A stretch of 64,000 nt of DNA, from contig NZ_WASO01000014.1 in NCBI RefSeq assembly GCF_009712605.1, forward strand, positions 124,001 to 188,000, in the 5' to 3' direction. This document shows positions 50,866-60,224 of this stretch, piece after piece; the first letter of the stretch is position 1; the number at the start of each line of letters is the position of its first letter. The position numbers and the translations under genes are program-made. The notes under the pieces are model-generated. The model had not been told where the DNA came from, searched no databases, and saw only the letters and a list, made by a program, of their open reading frames with translations. Source of the DNA: Paludibacter sp. Lineage in GTDB: Bacteria > Bacteroidota > Bacteroidia > Bacteroidales > Paludibacteraceae.

Positions 50866-52299
50866 CTATTTGTTTACCTCTTCAGGAAAAACGGTAGCTG
50901 TAAAGACATACAGGTTGGCTTTTTTCCAGCCATCCCAATCGAGACCGGCTTTATCACGGGCGCAATGACCTAAAAATTGCTCCGTGCTCCAGCCGGTTTC
51001 TGTTGCTACCTGTGGCAGAAATACACCGGAGCGAAATCCGTCTTCGATGTAAATGCCGTGCTTACCCAGTTTTATTTCAGCAATATTGTCTATGTGGCGT
51101 AAAGGCGATAAAACCGATATCTCAATGTCGATATCGGGTAATTCTTCTTTACGGACAGGAGCGAAACGAGAATCGTGACATGCGGCGGCAACCGTCATCT
51201 CCTGTACCAACTGATAGAGCGGAATATCGCTGGTCATGCGGCCGATGCAGCCCCTTAGTTTCCCGTTTTTGTGCAGGGAAACAAAGACGCCGCAATGTTC
51301 ATGAAGCGATGACGGCAAATCCGCCGGTTCAAATTCATATATTCGTTCGTAGACACAAAACTCCTTCAGCGTGTTTTTGGAAATTTCCAGCAACATCGCT
51401 TTTTCTTCCATGGTCAGGCTGAAACCATTTTTTTCTTCCTTGTGTTCAGCTACCGCTATTCCCCAATAACCAACTACGCGGTTGCGGTCTCCATAGTATT
51501 TCGAATCGCCCGAGTTCCGGTAATCTACAGCGTAATACTTCAGGTTCTCGTTTCCGACTGTCATATAGAGCAGTGTGAGTACCGAAGTCCATCCGCAAAG
51601 GCTTGTGGCAAGATGAGGTATATGTTGAGAGATATTTTCTGCCAGGGTATTCATCAATGCCTTGGGATTATTCTCCAGGATGGCGTCTTTGGTTTTTGCA
51701 TCAATTTCCTGAGCATCTTTATAGCCCGGATAATGAGAAAAATCGGTGCTGATGATAAACAAATTTTCGGAAGATAAGTAATGCTTTAATACCGAGGCAA
51801 CTTTAGCGCAAACGGAGGGTGTCGCGGTTCCAATGAGGATAGGCACAATGCTGTAGTCATGTTTCATTACATGATGCAGGAACGGCAGTTGTACTTCAAT
51901 CGTATGTTCCTCCAGATGGTGGTTGCCATTGCATGTGAATATATCGGGATGCCTGTCGACAAGCATCTTGCAAAAAGCGGTATCAACCTTTTCAACGCCA
52001 TAGGGCATCACAAAGTTACCATCGCAATAGAGCGAGGCTTTTTCGAATGCGTCGTGGTGCGATGAGCCGATAATAAACACTCTTTTATAGTGAGCATCGG
52101 GATCTATCTGGTTGAAAGCCGAAGCCGCTACAGAGCCCGAAAACATATATCCCGCATGTGGAGCAATAATTGCTCTCACGTATTTGACCTGTTTAGGCTC
52201 TGCTCCCGCAAATAATCCTGCAACCTGCTGTTTGAGGATGTCGGGTTCTTCGGGATAAAACTTGCCTGCAACGGCTGGAAGTCTATCTTTTGAATTCAT
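50866..52299 (-). CDS. AmmeMemoRadiSam protein B-A fusion (Memo + AMMECR1)
   Basis: The 477-residue protein joins a Memo domain (about 5-280; IIAPHAGYMFSGSVAA, HHLEEHTIEVQLPFL and STDFSHYPGY, with the conserved His residues) to an AMMECR1 domain (about 295-477; GVFVSLHKNGKLRGCIGRM and FLPQVATETGWSTEQFL). It supplies both non-radical components of the AmmeMemoRadiSam system in one polypeptide; amrS is at 47445. The ATG at 52299 begins the Memo sequence; the frame's earlier TTG at 52341 would overlap the slipin gene. It ends nine bases from the convergent GH3 gene. Confidence 0.87.
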   Translation of the reverse strand: MNSKDRLPAVAGKFYPEEPDILKQQVAGLFAGAEPKQVKYVRAIIAPHAGYMFSGSVAASAFNQIDPDAHYKRVFIIGSSHHDAFEKASLYCDGNFVMPYGVEKVDTAFCKMLVDRHPDIFTCNGNHHLEEHTIEVQLPFLHHVMKHDYSIVPILIGTATPSVCAKVASVLKHYLSSENLFIISTDFSHYPGYKDAQEIDAKTKDAILENNPKALMNTLAENISQHIPHLATSLCGWTSVLTLLYMTVGNENLKYYAVDYRNSGDSKYYGDRNRVVGYWGIAVAEHKEEKNGFSLTMEEKAMLLEISKNTLKEFCVYERIYEFEPADLPSSLHEHCGVFVSLHKNGKLRGCIGRMTSDIPLYQLVQEMTVAAACHDSRFAPVRKEELPDIDIEISVLSPLRHIDNIAEIKLGKHGIYIEDGFRSGVFLPQVATETGWSTEQFLGHCARDKAGLDWDGWKKANLYVFTATVFPEEVNK

Positions 52300-52330
52300 A
52301 CTCTGTTCAAATTCAATTAAGTACTTCTTG

Positions 52331-53272
52331 TCAATAAACAATGTCGCTTAATCCACCGCTACCTTTGACGTTTTTTTCTGCTTCTTTTGCTTTGTCCTGC
52401 TGAATAGATTTGGTCAGAGCAATAGTTCCGGTAAGACCACCCAGACTCATGGTTTCGATGGCGGAACTTGGCACAACGACAATGGTAGAATTGGTTTTTA
52501 GGCCTTCGTATAACATATTCATGGCACGCAAATGGAATGCCGTCGGATTTTCCGAATAGGTTTTAGCTGCTTCTTCAAATTTGCTGGCAATCTGACGTTC
52601 CGAATCACCCAGAATAACTCTCGCCTGCCGTTCGCGCTCGGCTTGTGCCTGCATTGACATGGCAGTTTCAAGTCCTTGAGGAATAAGCACATCTTTTACT
52701 TCAACCGAAATAACATTGATGCCCCATGGTTCGGTTCGTTCGTCAATGATTCTGCGCAACAGCTCACTGATTTTTTCGCGGCCTTCCAGCATATCCGAAA
52801 GCATTGTTTTTCCGATAACATCACGTAAGGCTGTCTGAGAGGCCCAGCTGATAGCGCTGTAATAATCAGACACGTCAATTGCTGCTTTTTTAGGATCAAT
52901 AACTTTCCAGAAAAGGACAGCATCCACATCCACCGGAACGGTATCTTTGGTCAATGTTTTTTCTGCTTTGAAAGAGGTTGTTATAACACGAATGTCGATC
53001 CAGTAAGGTATGTAATCCACAATAGGGATAATAAAGAAAATGCCGGGTCCGCGAAGAGCATGAAACTTACCGAGACGAAGCACAACGGCTCTGTCCCACT
53101 GGTTGGCAACTTTTGTGGCCCATGCTACAAATATTGCTACTATGAAGCTGATTATTAAGATTACATGACTCGTTGTGTCAGTGAAGTCAGGGCTGACTAA
53201 AAGAGCGAGTCCGGTACCAATTAAAACAATTATCACAAAGAGTAACGCTGCAATAGAACCTACATTTTTCAT
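52331..53272 (-). CDS. Slipin / SPFH (band 7) membrane protein
   Basis: The 313-residue protein has two N-terminal membrane segments and an SPFH domain (from about 60, QWDRAVVLRLGKFHALRGPGIFFIIP) followed by a helical region (AMSMQAQAERERQARVILGDSE) as in stomatin/slipin. It should form oligomers in membrane microdomains. Slipins are often encoded next to NfeD proteases; the NfeD gene here is at 28891, unlinked. It is upstream of the Memo-AMMECR1 gene on the same strand, 31 bases away. Confidence 0.88.
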   Translation of the reverse strand: MKNVGSIAALLFVIIVLIGTGLALLVSPDFTDTTSHVILIISFIVAIFVAWATKVANQWDRAVVLRLGKFHALRGPGIFFIIPIVDYIPYWIDIRVITTSFKAEKTLTKDTVPVDVDAVLFWKVIDPKKAAIDVSDYYSAISWASQTALRDVIGKTMLSDMLEGREKISELLRRIIDERTEPWGINVISVEVKDVLIPQGLETAMSMQAQAERERQARVILGDSERQIASKFEEAAKTYSENPTAFHLRAMNMLYEGLKTNSTIVVVPSSAIETMSLGGLTGTIALTKSIQQDKAKEAEKNVKGSGGLSDIVY

Positions 53273-53411
53273 AATTGAAAGGTATTAAAGTTGTAGAATA
53301 TTGTTACAAATTTAAGTCGCTAATTCACGAAATGTTATTACGTGAGAAATTAATTTGAAACGCAAGTAATCGTGACAATCGTCTCTTGATTAGTCGTCAG
53401 ATAATTTTGGC

Positions 53412-53419
53412 TAAATTTG
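53412..53419 (+). promoter_or_regulatory. -7 box (TAAATTTG) of the esterase gene
   Basis: TAAATTTG lies 20 bases before the ATG at 53440, which excludes the longer frame beginning at 53386. Confidence 0.55.
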
Positions 53420-53439
53420 TAAATCAAAGAATTCAGCTC

Positions 53440-54369
53440 ATGAAAAAGCAAGCCGTAATAAAAATGAATAGATTGATTTTGTTGTTTATGGTATTAATAC
53501 CTTCTTCCTTTGTCGTTGGACAAGTTTCGCTCTCTCTTTGGCCAAAGGGAGCAATGCCCAATAGCCGGGGACTGAATATTTCTGATAGCATAGCCAATGA
53601 ACGTGTTTACAGAGTGGGGCAACCTGATGTTGAGGTGTATACTTCGTCAAAGGAGGAAAACCGCAATTTTGCCATACTTGTGATTCCCGGTGGCGGCTAT
53701 GCGCGTGAAGCCAACGTGGTGAGCGGATCGCAGATTGCCAAGTATTTCAATACGCTGGGGGCTACCGCTTTTGTACTGAAATACCGTTTGCCGCAGAGTT
53801 CCGATGTGATTCACTCCGAACTGGCGCCTTTGCAGGATGGACAACGGGCTATACGGTTGATGCATGCCCTGGCGGCAAAATATCACTATGATGCTGATAA
53901 GATCGGTGTTTTCGGAACTTCGGCAGGTGGACATCTGGCTGCTTCGTTGGGAGTTTATACCGAAGATTTTACTGAAGTGAAGGATTCTTTGTTGAACTAT
54001 TCGATTCGTCCCGATTACATGATCTTGCTTTCGCCTGTTATTTCGCTGGCCGATCCGTATGCTCATAAAGGTTCGCGCGAAAATCTGCTGGGCAAGAATG
54101 CCAGCAAAGAGCTAATCGACAAGTTTTCTCCTAACCTGCATGTGACCGAAACTACACCTCCCACTTTGCTGATGCAGGCCAACGACGATCCGGCAGTACC
54201 TTCGTTTAACAGTGCCATGATGTATATTGCGTTGCGGGAAAAGAAGGTGAATGCCTCGTTGCACATTTTTCCGCATGGCAAACACTCCATTGCACTTACA
54301 CATAATCCCATTTCTACCGACCTGTGGATGCCGATCGTGGCGGCGTGGTTAAAAGAGTTGGGATATTGA
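53440..54369 (+). CDS. Secreted alpha/beta hydrolase, acetyl-esterase-like
   Basis: The 309-residue protein has a signal peptide (MNRLILLFMVLIPSSFVVGQ, after a short charged start) and an alpha/beta hydrolase fold. The oxyanion motif is VIPGGGYAREA, the nucleophile elbow GTSAGG (about 167), Asp in QANDDPAVP and His in FPHGKHSIAL. It resembles bacterial acetylxylan esterases of the endo-1,4-beta-xylanase/esterase group. The setting between GH3 and CE8 genes supports a role in deacetylating xylan or pectin. It is followed by a short palindrome and the pectinesterase gene. Confidence 0.82.
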   Translation: MKKQAVIKMNRLILLFMVLIPSSFVVGQVSLSLWPKGAMPNSRGLNISDSIANERVYRVGQPDVEVYTSSKEENRNFAILVIPGGGYAREANVVSGSQIAKYFNTLGATAFVLKYRLPQSSDVIHSELAPLQDGQRAIRLMHALAAKYHYDADKIGVFGTSAGGHLAASLGVYTEDFTEVKDSLLNYSIRPDYMILLSPVISLADPYAHKGSRENLLGKNASKELIDKFSPNLHVTETTPPTLLMQANDDPAVPSFNSAMMYIALREKKVNASLHIFPHGKHSIALTHNPISTDLWMPIVAAWLKELGY

Positions 54370-54381
54370 AACAAATGGGTG

Positions 54382-54401
54382 GTGCGAGTTCCAACTCGCA
54401 C
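54382..54401. repeat. Short perfect palindrome
   Basis: GTGCGAGTT (54382-54390) pairs with AACTCGCAC (54393-54401) with a 2-base centre. It lies between the esterase and pectinesterase genes and has no T run after it, so it may be an intergenic repeat rather than a terminator. Confidence 0.5.
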
Positions 54402-54434
54402 TTAATATGTAATTATTCGAATATTGTAAATGAC

Positions 54435-55394
54435 ATGATGCGTAACCTAATTTTATCCGGCTTTTTGCTGTTGTGTTCCGTTGTACTGGTGGCACAAAAC
54501 AAGTACGATTTTGTGGTGACGGCCGATGGAAGCGGCGATTTTAAAACCGTGCAGGAGGCTATCAATGCCGTGCCCGATATGCGGGCCAGCCGTACCCGCG
54601 TCCTCATCAAGCCGGGCGTTTATAAAGAAAAACTGACTCTTCCGGCTACCAAAACCAATGTGTCATTTGTTGGAGAGGATGCTGCTAAAACCATTCTAAC
54701 TTTCGACGACTTTGCGCAACGTAAGAATCGTTTCGGAGAGAACATCGGCACATCCGGTTCTTCTTCGTTTTTTATTTACGGTGAAGGGTTTACAGCCGAA
54801 AATATCACCTTCGAAAATTCGGCTGGTCCTGTGGGACAGGCAGTAGCTGTTCGCATAGACGGCGATAAGGTGAGTTTCTTCAATTGCCGTTTTCTGGGCT
54901 TTCAGGATACGCTCTATCCGCATGGAGAGAAAAGCCGTCAATATTACAAGAATTGCTATATCGAAGGAACTGTCGATTATATCTTCGGTTTTTCGACGGT
55001 TCTCTTTGATAACTGCACGTTGTTCTGTAAAAAGGCAGGATATGTAACGGCCGCGTCAACACCCAAAGAGAGCGCCTATGGTTTTGTGTTCCGCAATTGC
55101 AAAATTACCGGTTCGGCTCCCGAGAGCACGTTTGCTTTGGGGCGTCCGTGGAGACCTTATGCCAAGGTTGTTTATCTGGAATGCGAGATGGATAAGGTGA
55201 TTGCTCCTGCAGGATGGAATAACTGGGGTAATGCCGAAAACGAAAAAACCGCTTTCTATGCCGAATACAAGAGTCGGGGGGCCGGTGCCAAAGTTGCTCA
55301 ACGGGTGTCCTGGAGTCATCAGCTGGCAGAAACGGAAGCAAAGCAATATACGACGGCAAACATTCTGGGTGACTGGAATCCGGAGATTCGGTAG
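54435..55394 (+). CDS. Pectinesterase (CE8), secreted
   Basis: The 319-residue protein has a signal peptide (MMRNLILSGFLLLCSVVLVAQ) and the CE8 right-handed beta-helix. Family motifs are present: GQAVAVRIDGD, FLGFQDTLYPH (catalytic Asp region), CYIEGTVDYIFGF (second Asp) and LGRPWRPYAKV (Arg and Trp). It removes methyl groups from homogalacturonan. The frame is open to 54324, but the signal peptide begins at 54435 (an ATGATG pair; 54438 is possible). It ends at a strong terminator shared with the convergent S9 peptidase. Confidence 0.92.
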   Translation: MMRNLILSGFLLLCSVVLVAQNKYDFVVTADGSGDFKTVQEAINAVPDMRASRTRVLIKPGVYKEKLTLPATKTNVSFVGEDAAKTILTFDDFAQRKNRFGENIGTSGSSSFFIYGEGFTAENITFENSAGPVGQAVAVRIDGDKVSFFNCRFLGFQDTLYPHGEKSRQYYKNCYIEGTVDYIFGFSTVLFDNCTLFCKKAGYVTAASTPKESAYGFVFRNCKITGSAPESTFALGRPWRPYAKVVYLECEMDKVIAPAGWNNWGNAENEKTAFYAEYKSRGAGAKVAQRVSWSHQLAETEAKQYTTANILGDWNPEIR

Positions 55395-55413
55395 ATTGCA
55401 ATCGGGAATAAAG

Positions 55414-55458
55414 AAGACAGGGATTAGATGGAACATATCCTTCTAATCCCTGTCTTTT
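55414..55458. terminator. Bidirectional terminator between CE8 and S9 genes
   Basis: AAGACAGGGATTAGA (55414-55428) pairs perfectly with its complement at 55442-55456, followed by TTTG. Confidence 0.85.
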
Positions 55459-55530
55459 GTTCCAAAATAAACGTTGCATTCAATAGTCAATGACAGGTTT
55501 TATTCTGTAAAATGTTTTTATTGAACAGGT

Positions 55531-57774
55531 TTACTTTTTCGATTCAACTGAAGTCCATTCGGGAGGGGTGATGCCCATCAGATTTTTGACAAAGAAATCG
55601 TAACGTTTATGTTCTCCGAAGTCGCCGCCCAGTGTGTGATTAGAGCCCGGCAACACAACCAGTTCGAAATCCTTGTTGGCCTTGATCAGTGCATTTACCA
55701 CCTGCATGGTTGACGAAGGATCTACGTTGTCGTCCATTTCACCAACAACGAGCATCAACGGGCGTTTCAGCAGGTGCGCATTTTCCACATTCGAACATGC
55801 GGCATACTCTTTGCCGATTGGATAGCTCATCCACTGCTCGTTCCACCAGATTTTATCCATGCGGTTGTCGTGGCATCCGCAGGCAGAATAGGCTGCTTTG
55901 TAATGATCAGGGTAGAAAAGTACGCCCATCATAGCCTCCTGTCCACCGGCCGAACCTCCATATATTCCGATGCGGGTCGTGTCCATGTAGCTGTATTTTT
56001 GAGCTGCTGCCCGAGTCCAGGCTAATCGATCGGGAAAGCCCGCGTCTTTCAGGTTCTTGAAAATAATTTCTTCAAAGCTTTTGGAGCGAAACGAGGTACC
56101 CATGCCGTCTAGTTGAATGACGATAAAGCCCAGTTCGGCAATCGGAGCAAGTTGATTGAGGCATGGATAAAATGATTTGGGAGTGTATTGGCTTCCGGGC
56201 CCGGCGTAAATGTATTCAAGTACCGGATATTTCTTTTTCGGATCGAAATTGGTGGGGCGGACAATAATTCCCCAGATATCGGTTTTGCCATCGCGCCCTT
56301 TAGCAACGAAGGGTTCAGGAGCCACCCAACCGGCTTTTTGCAGTTCGGTAATATCTGCTTTTTCGAGCGGTATAACTTCTTTCCCGTCAGTAGAATTTCG
56401 AAGTGTGGTCACCGGAGCTTTATTAATCAGCGAATAGGCATCTACAAAATAGCGGTTGTCGTCGGAGAACCAGGCTTGGTGCATTCCCTCTTCGGGAGTC
56501 AGGCAGGTAAGTCCGGTGCCATCGAACCGGATGCGGTAATAACGTACCAGATAGGGATCTTCGTTGGGTACCATGCCATTGGCCGAGAAGACGATCTCAC
56601 GTTTTGTCTCGTCCACCTGCACTACGTCGCGCACGTACCATTCGCCTTTGGTGATCTGATTTTTCACCTGCCCGGTGGTGCGGTCGTAGAGGTAAAGATG
56701 ATTCCAGTTATCGCGCTCGCTCATCCAGATCATTTCGGTGCCGTTTACCAGATTTTTGCGGAAATAGCGGTTGTAATTGACAAAGGTTTTGCTGGTTTCG
56801 TTTACTAAAGTGCGAACTATTCCTGTTTCAGCCGAGAGCTCTAGCACTCTGAATACCTGATGGCCGCGTTGGTTATATTCGAACATCACCGATTTACTGT
56901 CGGCGTTCCATTCGAGGCTCCGCAGCTCAAACTGGTTGTTGAACAGTTCTGTGGACGGCACTTTCGTATCACCCGAGGCAACGTCGAAAATGCGGGGCGT
57001 ACGGAAGGGCAGGGCATCACCTGGTTTCATGTATTCGCGCTTGTGGAGCTTGGGCTGCAACTGGTCGGCAGGCGACGATTCCACGAAGTAGATATACCGC
57101 TTTTCTGCCGGGCGAATCTTCATGGCGGCCACCTTTTTCGAATCGGGCGACCATTGAATATAGGCCGAATAGTATTCACCGGGAGATCCGTCGGTACTCA
57201 CGGCTTTCTCTTTGCCCGTGGCATTTTCTTTGATGTAAATATTACTGTTTTTGATAAATGCTGTCAGCTTGCCATCGGGCGAGACTACCGGATCACCTTT
57301 CCGTTCGTCGTCGGCTTCGTTCCAGTATTTTTCAACCGGTTTTTCGTATTTGCCATTGTTAATCAGCCGGTTTTGGGCTGCCAGATAGATCCATTTGGAA
57401 TCGTTGAAAATAAAGCGAAGGGTGTCGAGCCCGCTGCTCACTTCCAGCGACTGCAACGATAAGCTGGCCGGCGCAACCGCTTTCCCGCTTGCAGTGCTTA
57501 GTTCTTTTGCCAGTTTTGGATGATTGAACAAGTCGGAACGGCTCTTTTTCAGAGCATCCACCACCACATACACTTTCCCCTGCGGCGTATTGCGGATATA
57601 CCAGAACCGATCAGTCTTTCCGATCCATTTGGGTTCCACGTTTGAATAATAGACTTTGTCCTTCAAACGATCGCGCAAAGAAAAAGCCCGCTGATAATCG
57701 TCGGGGCTACCTTGCGCAAAGAGCGCACTACCCGAAAGTAGCACGCTCAGAGCAATTAAAAAAGTTCTCTTCAT
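55531..57774 (-). CDS. S9 family prolyl oligopeptidase / DPP-IV-like peptidase, exported
   Basis: The 747-residue protein has a signal peptide (MKRTFLIALSVLLSGSALFAQ), a DPP-IV-type N-terminal beta-propeller (about 60-470) and a C-terminal alpha/beta hydrolase domain with nucleophile Ser in GIYGGSAGGQ (about 613), Asp in GEMDDNVDP (about 692) and His in PGSNHTLGG (about 724). It would cleave dipeptides after proline or a related residue. The start at 57774 is the signal peptide Met. It is the last gene of the susD-GH43-GH127 run, 28 bases after the GH127 stop. Confidence 0.88.
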   Translation of the reverse strand: MKRTFLIALSVLLSGSALFAQGSPDDYQRAFSLRDRLKDKVYYSNVEPKWIGKTDRFWYIRNTPQGKVYVVVDALKKSRSDLFNHPKLAKELSTASGKAVAPASLSLQSLEVSSGLDTLRFIFNDSKWIYLAAQNRLINNGKYEKPVEKYWNEADDERKGDPVVSPDGKLTAFIKNSNIYIKENATGKEKAVSTDGSPGEYYSAYIQWSPDSKKVAAMKIRPAEKRYIYFVESSPADQLQPKLHKREYMKPGDALPFRTPRIFDVASGDTKVPSTELFNNQFELRSLEWNADSKSVMFEYNQRGHQVFRVLELSAETGIVRTLVNETSKTFVNYNRYFRKNLVNGTEMIWMSERDNWNHLYLYDRTTGQVKNQITKGEWYVRDVVQVDETKREIVFSANGMVPNEDPYLVRYYRIRFDGTGLTCLTPEEGMHQAWFSDDNRYFVDAYSLINKAPVTTLRNSTDGKEVIPLEKADITELQKAGWVAPEPFVAKGRDGKTDIWGIIVRPTNFDPKKKYPVLEYIYAGPGSQYTPKSFYPCLNQLAPIAELGFIVIQLDGMGTSFRSKSFEEIIFKNLKDAGFPDRLAWTRAAAQKYSYMDTTRIGIYGGSAGGQEAMMGVLFYPDHYKAAYSACGCHDNRMDKIWWNEQWMSYPIGKEYAACSNVENAHLLKRPLMLVVGEMDDNVDPSSTMQVVNALIKANKDFELVVLPGSNHTLGGDFGEHKRYDFFVKNLMGITPPEWTSVESKK

Positions 57775-57802
57775 TCTTTTTTGTAATGTATTTATTTGAT
57801 GC

Positions 57803-60199
57803 TTATTCCACTTCCCACTCGTAGATGCCGGCGGCATTCTTTTCCGGTAGTTGCACTTCCAGTTTCAATGCTTTGGTGACAACCGGTTTGAAAACCACTT
57901 CGTTGCCAATTCCTTTTTCTACACCATAAGGTTTCTGGTTTTCCACCGCTATCCAGGCTCCGTTCTTATCCTGATAATAGATTTTCCACGATTTGGGCAC
58001 ACGACATCCGCCCCAGGGAGCATCATCGAACCAGTAAACCGTAGAGCGGCTGATTGTTTTCTCTCCGGCAAAAGTGTAAGAAATCCACTCGGTGGTGCCT
58101 TCTTTCGGCCACCAGTGATAGTAGGGAATTGAACGGTCGTTTTCGTCTTTGGGCAATAAACCGTCGCAAATGGCCTTGATAGAGGTTGCCATGTGAGAGG
58201 CATTGATTTTGCTTTCGGAGGCCAGGGTCGGAGGCATTACCAGACGGGTAGAGCTCAGTTCGTTGGGTAGCCAAACGGCCATTTCGCCGCTACCCCGGTG
58301 AGCCCAGGCATAATAAGGAATCATGGTGAGTTTTACATCCTTTGCAACGATTTTACCCTGTAAATCGTAACTAAGTATTTGTGCATCCGTCTTGATTTGA
58401 TTGATCCCGTAAAGCAAGTCGGGTTTGTATTCGACCGAAAAAGCCGGTTTGCGGTTCATGATGACACTCAGAACACTAAAGTCGTTGTCGGGCCATTCGG
58501 CACAATAGACTAACGGACCGCATTCCACGGCCACCTTTCCTTTATCAGCTTCTACCAGCGGATGTGCTTTGACGGTGCGGGGTTCCATATCGAAATGAAT
58601 TTCTACCTTGTCACCTTTCTTCCAATCACGGTTAATGCTGAAATACCCTTTCTCGAGGGCGCTTTCTACAGTCTGTCCATTGACTTTTACAGTATAGTCC
58701 AACGATTTTTTATCAGCATAAGCATAAAGATTTCCCGGCACCACATCGCCTTTTACCCAGCCCGGAATACGGATCTTGAGGGTGAAATTCTGTTTGCTCT
58801 TAGGTGTTACGGTAAGAGAAACGTTGCCACTCCAGGGATAGTTGGTGCTTTGATCGAGCACAACTGCTTTGTTGTTGACGGTTAAATTGGAATGGTTGGA
58901 CATAAAAAGATTGACATACACGTCCTTGTCATGAACGGCGTAGATGTAGCCAGGCACGGAAGGAATGAAACGGCAAATATTGGACGGGCAACAGGCGCAT
59001 CCGAACCAGGGCTGGCGTTGGTGCTGTCCGATCGATTCCAGCGGATTGGGATAGAAGAACCCTCCACCATCGAGCGAAACACCCGAAATGAGGCCGTTGT
59101 AGAGCGTACGTTCCAGCACGTCGTAGTATTTTGCATCGCCGTGCAGCAGGAACAAGCGGTAATTGAGGTACACATTGCCGATGGCAGCGCAGGTTTCGCA
59201 ATAGGCCGACATGTTGGGCAATTCGTAATCTTTTCCGAATGCTTCGCCATTGTTTGTCGCCCCGATTCCTCCGGTGATGTACAGCTTTTTATTTACAATA
59301 TTGCTCCAAATCCGGTCAATGGCGTCGATGTAGCCCTTGTCGCCGGTGAGCGCTGCCACATCGGCCATGCCCGAGTACATGTAAGCGGCGCGTACGGCAT
59401 GACCTACCGCTTCATCCTGTTGAAGTACCGGTTTGTGTGACTGGCTGTATTCGTCGCGGTGTTCGGTGTATCCCCGTTTGTCGAGCAGGAATTTGGCCAG
59501 ATCGAGATATTTCTTTTCACCGGTAATCACGTAGAGTTTCGAGAGCGCCATTTCGGCAATCTGGTGGCCGGGAACTACCGTTATCTGTCCGGGTTTGTCG
59601 CCGATCTCGCGTACGGCGCAGTCGGCATATCGTTTGGCAATGTTCAGAAATGTGAGCTTTCCGGTAGCCTGATAGTGAGCAATGGCTCCTTCTATCATGT
59701 GGCCGAGATCGTAGAGTTCGTGGCTCAAATCCTCTTCCTTTTCCCAGCGTTTGGTTCCCGACCATTCGTGCGGATGGGCAGGATTCATGGTGCGGGCGGT
59801 ATAGAGATAGCCGTCGGGTTCCTGCGCGGCAGCAACTATCAGCAGTACGCTGTCGATGTAGCGGTCTAGCTTCTTGTATGGAAAGGTCTGCATCGAGTAA
59901 CTGGCGCCTTCGATGGTTTTATATACATCGGTGTCGTCGAAAGAGAAACCACCGACTTTGATGGTATCGCTCGGATGAGCGGCTTTAATGAAATTAGTAT
60001 ATCGTCCTGTCTCTTCGCATTTGCTGAAGGCCAGAGGAATGGTTACCTCGCGACTGGCTTTTAGGCGTTGTCCCCAGAAGGCATCGTTCACTTTTACGGC
60101 TGTAAAGGGAACCGGAGTGATGGGATAGCCTCCGCTTTTTACTTGTGCCTGAAGGCAAATGGCCAGACATAGGAGTAGTGGAATAAATATTTTTCGCAT
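57803..60199 (-). CDS. GH127 family beta-L-arabinofuranosidase-like hydrolase, secreted
   Basis: The 798-residue protein has a signal peptide (MRKIFIPLLLCLAICLQAQ) and an (alpha/alpha)6 barrel. The GH127 metal-Cys centre is visible: YCETCAAIGN (Glu and Cys, about 335) and WFGCACCPSN (about 398), whose Cys acts as nucleophile beside a zinc. A C-terminal beta domain of about 130 residues (from about 665) follows. GH127 enzymes remove beta-L-arabinofuranose from plant glycans. It is co-directed with susD and GH43. Confidence 0.9.
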   Translation of the reverse strand: MRKIFIPLLLCLAICLQAQVKSGGYPITPVPFTAVKVNDAFWGQRLKASREVTIPLAFSKCEETGRYTNFIKAAHPSDTIKVGGFSFDDTDVYKTIEGASYSMQTFPYKKLDRYIDSVLLIVAAAQEPDGYLYTARTMNPAHPHEWSGTKRWEKEEDLSHELYDLGHMIEGAIAHYQATGKLTFLNIAKRYADCAVREIGDKPGQITVVPGHQIAEMALSKLYVITGEKKYLDLAKFLLDKRGYTEHRDEYSQSHKPVLQQDEAVGHAVRAAYMYSGMADVAALTGDKGYIDAIDRIWSNIVNKKLYITGGIGATNNGEAFGKDYELPNMSAYCETCAAIGNVYLNYRLFLLHGDAKYYDVLERTLYNGLISGVSLDGGGFFYPNPLESIGQHQRQPWFGCACCPSNICRFIPSVPGYIYAVHDKDVYVNLFMSNHSNLTVNNKAVVLDQSTNYPWSGNVSLTVTPKSKQNFTLKIRIPGWVKGDVVPGNLYAYADKKSLDYTVKVNGQTVESALEKGYFSINRDWKKGDKVEIHFDMEPRTVKAHPLVEADKGKVAVECGPLVYCAEWPDNDFSVLSVIMNRKPAFSVEYKPDLLYGINQIKTDAQILSYDLQGKIVAKDVKLTMIPYYAWAHRGSGEMAVWLPNELSSTRLVMPPTLASESKINASHMATSIKAICDGLLPKDENDRSIPYYHWWPKEGTTEWISYTFAGEKTISRSTVYWFDDAPWGGCRVPKSWKIYYQDKNGAWIAVENQKPYGVEKGIGNEVVFKPVVTKALKLEVQLPEKNAAGIYEWEVE

Positions 60200-60224
60200 G
60201 GTGTTATTGTTAAGAATGAAATTT

